Shown here: positions 59,180 to 64,000 of the stretch, one piece after another | Layout of the letters: each line of letters begins with the position of its first letter | Position numbering within the stretch: position 1 is the first letter of the stretch | The notes under the pieces: generated by a model | What the model was told of the DNA's origin: nothing | Seen by the model: only the letters and a program-made list of their open reading frames with translations | Databases searched by the model: none | Source: Mesostigma viride | Lineage: Eukaryota; Streptophyta; Mesostigmatophyceae; Mesostigmatales; Mesostigmataceae | DNA length: 64,000 bases | Assembly (NCBI GenBank): GCA_009746045.1 | Contig: RPFO01000080.1 | Location: forward strand, 5,625,476 to 5,689,475 | Direction of reading: 5' to 3' | Position numbers and translations under genes: made by a program

Positions 59180-60589
59180 GGCACGCAAGCCTTGGGGTAC
59201 TGCCGCTGCCTCCAGCGCTGCCACAACGGTTCGCGGTGGGTGAACCCCTTTGCTGGCCGCACACCCGCCTAGTTGTCCATTCGGCTGCCATCAGTGAGAC
59301 TGAGCAGGCGGTGCGTGTCCGCCTGCAGGGACCAGGCCCTGAGGGGTGGCTAGAAGAAGGGGCATATGGCTGGTTGTCTCATTGATTTGGTGGCGGAAGG
59401 GGGTGGAAAGGGGGGCGAAAGGGGGCGAAGGGGGGGCGAAAGGAAGAAAGGATACCTGGGGGGAGAGGAAGGGAGGACATGGTTTTGGGTGGGGGCAACA
59501 TGTTAGCCACAAAGCGTTGTAAATGTTCAGCACCCAGCTGGGCCATTACCCGATGCTCCGGCGGTGCTTCCGTGGTGGGTTCTTTCCGTGCCATAGCCCT
59601 TGACAATGCCCTTGACGGTACCCCTTACCAATGGCCGAGTGGCGTCCCGAGACATACAGCCCATGACGGCAACAAAGCTGACAGACTCTTGATGGCTTGA
59701 TGGCGTTTACGTGGCCAGGCTTCATGAATGCAAAAGGTGTTTCTCATGTGTGCAATAAGGGGAAAGGCCACCTGCCTGCTGGCAGTCGCAATGCTGACCT
59801 GGCGTGCTTATTAGGGAAGGCGCGTCCCCGGCAGGCCCTACAGTGAATGAGGGTGATGGGGTGTCCCTTACAGGGGACCATGGTGCGCCTGCAGCGGTCT
59901 ACCCCTCCGCGTGGGTCCTGCCTGCATGCCTCCTTGCCGTTGCTACATGTGACAACTGCGGCATGCGGTGCAAGACCTGCTCGGCAGAATCCTCGTGGGC
60001 CCGCCCCAACCGTGTGGCAGAATAAGGGCAGGTCACGCAGGTGGTTGACACCGGGCATCTGCCCCCTGGATGTGCACAGCGATGACTCAGCGGTAAATGG
60101 TTAATGGTTGCTCAAGTCTGCCGCTGACTGTTCCAGCTGGGCGGAACCTCAGGGAAAGGGGGTCTCTCTGCTAGCTAGCTATGTAGCTATTTGTGCGAGC
60201 TCCTGGAAAGGGGGTCTCTCTGCTAGCTAGCTATGGCTTTATTTGTGCTACCATGGTGCCTGCGCACAGCAACCAGCTGCCCCATTTGCTGTGATTTATT
60301 CGGTCATCTCATGTGGCACGCCATTTTAGGGCTTGGACACCTTGGCCACGTTGTGAGAACTCTCTGTTAAGTAGCATTAGTAGAAAAGAGACCAACGACA
60401 CGACCGTCATTAGAAAAGATACAGTCCTAGCATTGGAGTATCTGTGTATATCCTAGAAGTGAAACAATCTGTCTGTGCAGCGTGCTGCGACTAAAGAAAA
60501 AAAAAATTGAATTACAACATGCCTACGTTAGGGAGTCATGCATGTAGCACACATGCCATGGACTGATGGGGGTGCCGTCACTGCTGTGG
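59180..60589. other. Intergenic
   Basis: No recognised gene. A 33-base segment, GGAAAGGGGGTCTCTCTGCT and following, occurs twice at 60148-60236. Confidence 0.4.
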
Positions 60590-61015
60590 CGACTGAGCGG
60601 GCCACCTGCTCTGGGTTCACAAGGTGCACCTGCACCATGCCATATGATGTATCATACCTGAATTAAGGCCTGGCATGCAGGGAAAGATGATTATGGCTAG
60701 GCAATGGCTATTGACTAGGGCATGGCATCTCAGCAGAGAGCAGCTCTCTGCATGGGCAATTTATGAATTAATTAATTAAACTCGTGCTCCCGTTGGGGAG
60801 TCACGGAGCACCGAAGTGCTCCCCTGTGTGTGCACAACAGGAAGAAAGGGCAGAGACCCCCTTTCTCCTTCATGCCAGAGGCATGCCACAGCTGCAATCG
60901 GACCCGATAAACGGCCCGGCAAGCTCTGTGGGTGCAATAAGACCCATGTGAGCATATATCATAACAAGGAGCGTGGGCAAGTAATCTGAGCATAGCCAGG
61001 ACGTAGCATGGCTGT
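60590..61015 (-). repeat. LINE-family 3' fragments
   Basis: 60590-60770 resembles the 3' untranslated region at 61165-61370 (shared CACCTGCTCTGGGT, CACAAGGTGCACCTGCACC and GGCATCTCAGCAGAGAG). From 60771 a second fragment begins with an ATTAATTAATTAAA tail (minus strand 3' end) and a CTCCC..GGGAG hairpin. Both look like 5'-truncated copies. Confidence 0.55.
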
Positions 61016-61026
61016 ACAAGGACTAA

Positions 61027-62505
61027 TTAATTAATTAATTAAATTAATTAAAATCATAGCTCCGTTGGGAGCATATGTAACACATAGCCCTGAGAAAGGG
61101 GCATCTATGGGTTTGTAATACAATCAGGGCTACAACCTGCAGGTGGAGGATGTACAACTGTCACCTGCTCTGGGTGCACAAGGTGCACCTGCACCGCCAT
61201 GATGGTTCATGCCTCCTTAACAAGCACAGGCACCCAGGGGGGGCTTGAGGAGAGGGCCTAGAAGGCCTGCATGACATATGGGGTGGAGGGTATTTGGCTA
61301 GGCTATAGCTGGTGTACACATGGCATCTCAGCAGAGAGTAACTCCCTGCATAGGCATCGCATGGCTAAATTCTTAATGCATCATCCATGGGAGGTCCCAT
61401 TGTAGGCTGGGCGCGGCTAGATACTGAAAGCATCATCCATGGGGGCCATTATGGGCGCACATGCGCGTGGGCCACTTGCAAGGCTAAGCCTATCTAATCT
61501 ACACTACTGGTATATTCCCTAGCCTGGAGTGGCAGGAGGGGCCTGCCAGGGCTTGTGGTCAACGTGGATGACCGCCCCCCTCCAGTATACCGGCTTCCCC
61601 CCTGCACGCTGCCGGAGCTGAAGGTAGGTCGGCCATAGCTCGCGTCGCCGCTGTTGCTGGGCCAAGGTCAAGTCGTCGTCCAGCGTGAAGCGAGTCTCCG
61701 AGAGCTTCTTGCGGCATTTAAGGAACGCCAGCTTGTCCGTCATGTACTTAAAGGTGAGGAGCACGGGTGCCGGGCCAGCCTTCCCCCGCGCGCGGGGGAG
61801 GCGGACAACCGACATGTCCAGCTCACCAGTGAGTAACATGGGGGCAAGAATGGCGCGCTTAACTGCCTCAAGGAGACTCGTGGAGGTCTCACCTGCCGGC
61901 TGGTCGAAGTGCTTGACGATGACATTGTGGCTGCGCTTGTCGAGCTCGGCCGCCTCGCGAAGGTCGAGGGCTTGTTGCTTGAGTTGTGCCGCGATGGTGG
62001 AGGTGGTGGAGGTGGTGTGATGCTTATTGTTCTCGTGGAGATGGAGGCACAGGTCGTAAAGCGAAGCGTAGTCCCCGAATAAGATGCATCTCATAGCATC
62101 GGTCGGAGACGGGTTGGTCCAGTCGTAATCAGTGACCATGAAAGGCAGTTGCCGAAAGCTCGGTTCGATTGAGGGGCGGGAGGGCCCTCCTGTTTTGTCG
62201 GCTGAGCGGGTGCGCTTGGGGTCAGGCGATGCAGATGGCGAGGCGTTAAGCCCGGGAGGTTGCTGGACGACCACCAGTGCACGACTAGTGTCGCCGCTGC
62301 CTGCCGGACCTGATGGCGGAGCTGCAGCCTGAGCTGCAGACGTATTTTCATTGCCGAGCGCAGCCGCCAGGCTGCGTTGCGTCGAGGCGCGTTTATTCGC
62401 CATATATTGCGTAATAGCGTCGGAAAATTATATCAGCATGTGCGTCTTAGAAAGACGAAGCGATTGTGATATTCACGGCTAAATTCGGTGCTCAAACGTG
62501 AAAGC
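61027..62505 (-). mobile_element. ORF1-only LINE-like element
   Basis: A complete short unit: 5' end at 62505, one ORF, a 490-base 3' region and an A/T-rich (TTAA)n tail. It is flanked by an exact 11-bp target duplication ACAAGGACTAA (61016-61026 and 62506-62516). A hairpin CTCCCAACGGAG lies near the 3' end. No endonuclease or RT ORF is present, so mobilisation must have used another element's enzymes, as HAL1 does with L1. Confidence 0.75.
61519..62403 (-). CDS. ORF1-like protein of the LINE-like element
   Basis: 294 residues with an ATG at 62403 and a TATAAT-like box about 25 bases upstream. The N-terminus is basic and Ala/Ser/Pro-rich. The middle has a helical region (LKQQALDLREAAELDKRSHN). 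The C-terminal 150 residues begin with NVIVKHFDQPAGET and end with PVLLTFKYMTDKLAFLKCRK, DDDLTLAQQQRRRELWP and PVYWRGAVIHVD. That order resembles the RNA-binding ORF1 C-terminus of plant and algal LINEs. The probable role is RNA chaperone; no zinc knuckle is seen. Confidence 0.6.
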   Translation of the reverse strand: MANKRASTQRSLAAALGNENTSAAQAAAPPSGPAGSGDTSRALVVVQQPPGLNASPSASPDPKRTRSADKTGGPSRPSIEPSFRQLPFMVTDYDWTNPSPTDAMRCILFGDYASLYDLCLHLHENNKHHTTSTTSTIAAQLKQQALDLREAAELDKRSHNVIVKHFDQPAGETSTSLLEAVKRAILAPMLLTGELDMSVVRLPRARGKAGPAPVLLTFKYMTDKLAFLKCRKKLSETRFTLDDDLTLAQQQRRRELWPTYLQLRQRAGGKPVYWRGAVIHVDHKPWQAPPATPG

Positions 62506-62729
62506 ACAAGGACTAAGCTAAGCCTATGGCTTGGTGTACCGTGTGTTGGCGGTGCACGTGGCTAGGTATGGCACAGCTAGGCAAACCATGCATGGGCAAA
62601 TCATGGCTGAATAATGCTATGCATCATCTGGTGTGGAGCCCATCTTAGGCAGACATGTACATAGTGGCTAAATAATGCTAATGCGGATCATCTGGTGTGG
62701 GGCCGGCATCATAGCCGGCATACATCAAG

Positions 62730-62950
62730 GAGACAACCCGAGCGCAGGCCAGAAATCGGGAGAATCCGGGCCATGGTAGCTGGAGCCTGCCGTGATCTTG
62801 TCCGCGTTTTCGAGTCGTTCAGGATGATGAATATGAATTTGGAGATGGAAATGTGTAGCCTTGAATTGAATTGAATTGAATTGTAACATAACTCCGTTGG
62901 GAGTATATGTAGCACATAGCCCAGAGAAGGGGCATATGGCCTATCATACA
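62730..62950 (-). repeat. Dispersed repeat copy 3 and a LINE-family 3' end
   Basis: 62730-62810 is the third copy of the ISGLRWLSH-like repeat. 62865-62940 holds a 3' end of the LINE-like family in minus orientation: (ATTC)n tail, the CTCCCAACGGAG hairpin and the GCTATGTGCTACATA block. Confidence 0.55.
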
Positions 62951-62969
62951 TTCTAACCCGTGTTTTTTT

Positions 62970-63017
62970 ACAACGCGATACATCGCGTTGTAGGGTTAGA
63001 ACGCGATGTATCGCGTT
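62970..63017. other. Twin palindromes
   Basis: ACAACGCGAT/ATCGCGTTGT (62970-62991, one palindrome) and AACGCGAT/ATCGCGTT (63000-63017). The two are also near reverse complements of each other and share the core CGCGATRYATCGCG. Flanking CTAACCC and GGGTTAG pair as well. Confidence 0.7.
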
Positions 63018-64000
63018 GTAATCTGACACGTGGCAAACCTATTAAACATGCGATTTTTGGTCTGAAACTTTCAAGATAGGTCAGAAACATCTCATAGAAT
63101 TCAAGAAAAAATCCTGGTATTTTTGGTATTTTTTTTGTGACAGCTGCAAACAAATATGTACCACTGAAATCAGGCATTTTCGCGGGACGAAGGTGAAGAC
63201 GACGGCGATGGCGGCAGGTAGATCTCGCCAGTTTTCGCGCGAATTTCAGTGGCTGTTGGGTGGCACGACCATGATGATGCGTTCAAAGGTTGATAATTAG
63301 GTTTCTACGAGTTTGTTGAGGTACTGGGGCAAAGGAAACGTAGTTTTTTCCAGTTTCTCACCCAACTTTCATGCGGAAACCCTGGAAACCGGCATACATA
63401 TTATTACGTCAAGACTCGGGTCTGCTGCGGCACCATGCTTGGTATTTCCATGGTGTTTCGACTTCTTAACACATGTTTATTCATTCCGAACGTCCGGACT
63501 CTCGGCTAAACCGAGAATTGTGCAGACTTTTATTGGGTAGCGCCGGGCATGATGGTGCCTGCAAATAGCGTAAGGCGTGACCGTGGCTATTGCTACGGTA
63601 TGCTGTATTTTCCTGGAAATGGCCTCTGCCACCGGCTCAATAGTGCTTGCAGGCGTAAGTATATCGTGTTTCTACCTAGTTTCTGCCAGTTTTCCACTTA
63701 TTTCTACCGACCTCTGCCCAGCCTCTCTAAGACCGCCATCCTACTCGACGTTGCTTGCATGTCAGCCATAGCAGGTTGCAGTTGTGCAGTATTTAGGTGC
63801 TGTATACGTCGTCAAGCCGTGCATATATCGTGACGATTGGATGTTGATGGTTTATACTGCGTTGATTGTGCAAGAAGACCAGCTAGGTGCCCATAATCAT
63901 GGTGTATAATCATGTGTTGTTAGCATCTTGCCACCATTTGCTAGCATGCATTCCAGCGTCATCTTTGCCTGCATGTAAGCTCATGGATCACTCAACCTAT
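63018..64000. other. Intergenic end of window
   Basis: No gene, repeat array or mobile-element end that I can support. Short ORFs (63313-63540, 63549-63833) look incidental. Confidence 0.4.

Overview
The window looks like nuclear DNA of a green alga. The clues are a multi-exon gene for a chloroplast RNA-maturation protein of the MBB1/HCF107 type, GC-rich exons with GT-AG introns, a DIRS-order element with PAT/TOC-like split repeats, and introns packed with microsatellites. I cannot name the species. There is no bacterial operon structure, CRISPR array or rRNA.

Left half (1-37 kb): one minus-strand locus broken by nested retrotransposons. Once the insertions and one copy of each 5-bp target-site duplication are ignored, pieces 14393-15486, 4385-6373 and 553-1551 join in a single frame. 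They predict a protein of about 1317 residues with three tandem ubiquitin-specific-protease-like modules; the first lacks the catalytic Cys. A second ORF (30584-31140 plus 15486-15997) lies just upstream of it. The insertions are LTR-C (1552-4379, non-autonomous, TG...CA ends, target duplication CGGTG), LTR-A (6379-14392, duplication GCCCG) and LTR-B (15998-30578, duplication GTCAG). LTR-A and LTR-B have the Copia order integrase-RT-RNase H. They share three oddities: LTR ends AGTT...AACT instead of TG...CA, a retropepsin-like domain between integrase and RT, and an HGDD catalytic box in RT.

Assembly problem: after a 25-N gap (18976-19000), 19001-25036 repeats 12657-18975 in the same order across the boundaries of independent insertions, with many single-base losses. 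I read it as an unpolished duplicate made during assembly. Features there should not be counted twice, and frameshifts up to about 30 kb are suspect.

Centre (31.5-39.6 kb): a nearly complete DIRS-order tyrosine-recombinase retrotransposon with A1-ORF-B1-A2-B2 repeats and one 1391-residue ORF (gag-like, RT, RNase H, an NPGP 2A-like motif, tyrosine recombinase). It is followed by a probable 1.9-kb TIR element without genes.

Right half (39.6-64 kb): an eight-exon minus-strand MBB1-like gene (39569-52672). Its introns carry tandem arrays, a 1.05-kb hAT-type MITE and diverged copies of the adjoining exon edges. Next comes a plus-strand Ser/Pro-rich gene with at least two exons (54999-56883). A repeat-rich gene-poor stretch then includes an ORF1-only LINE-like element (61027-62505, 11-bp target duplication) and several 3' ends of the same family.
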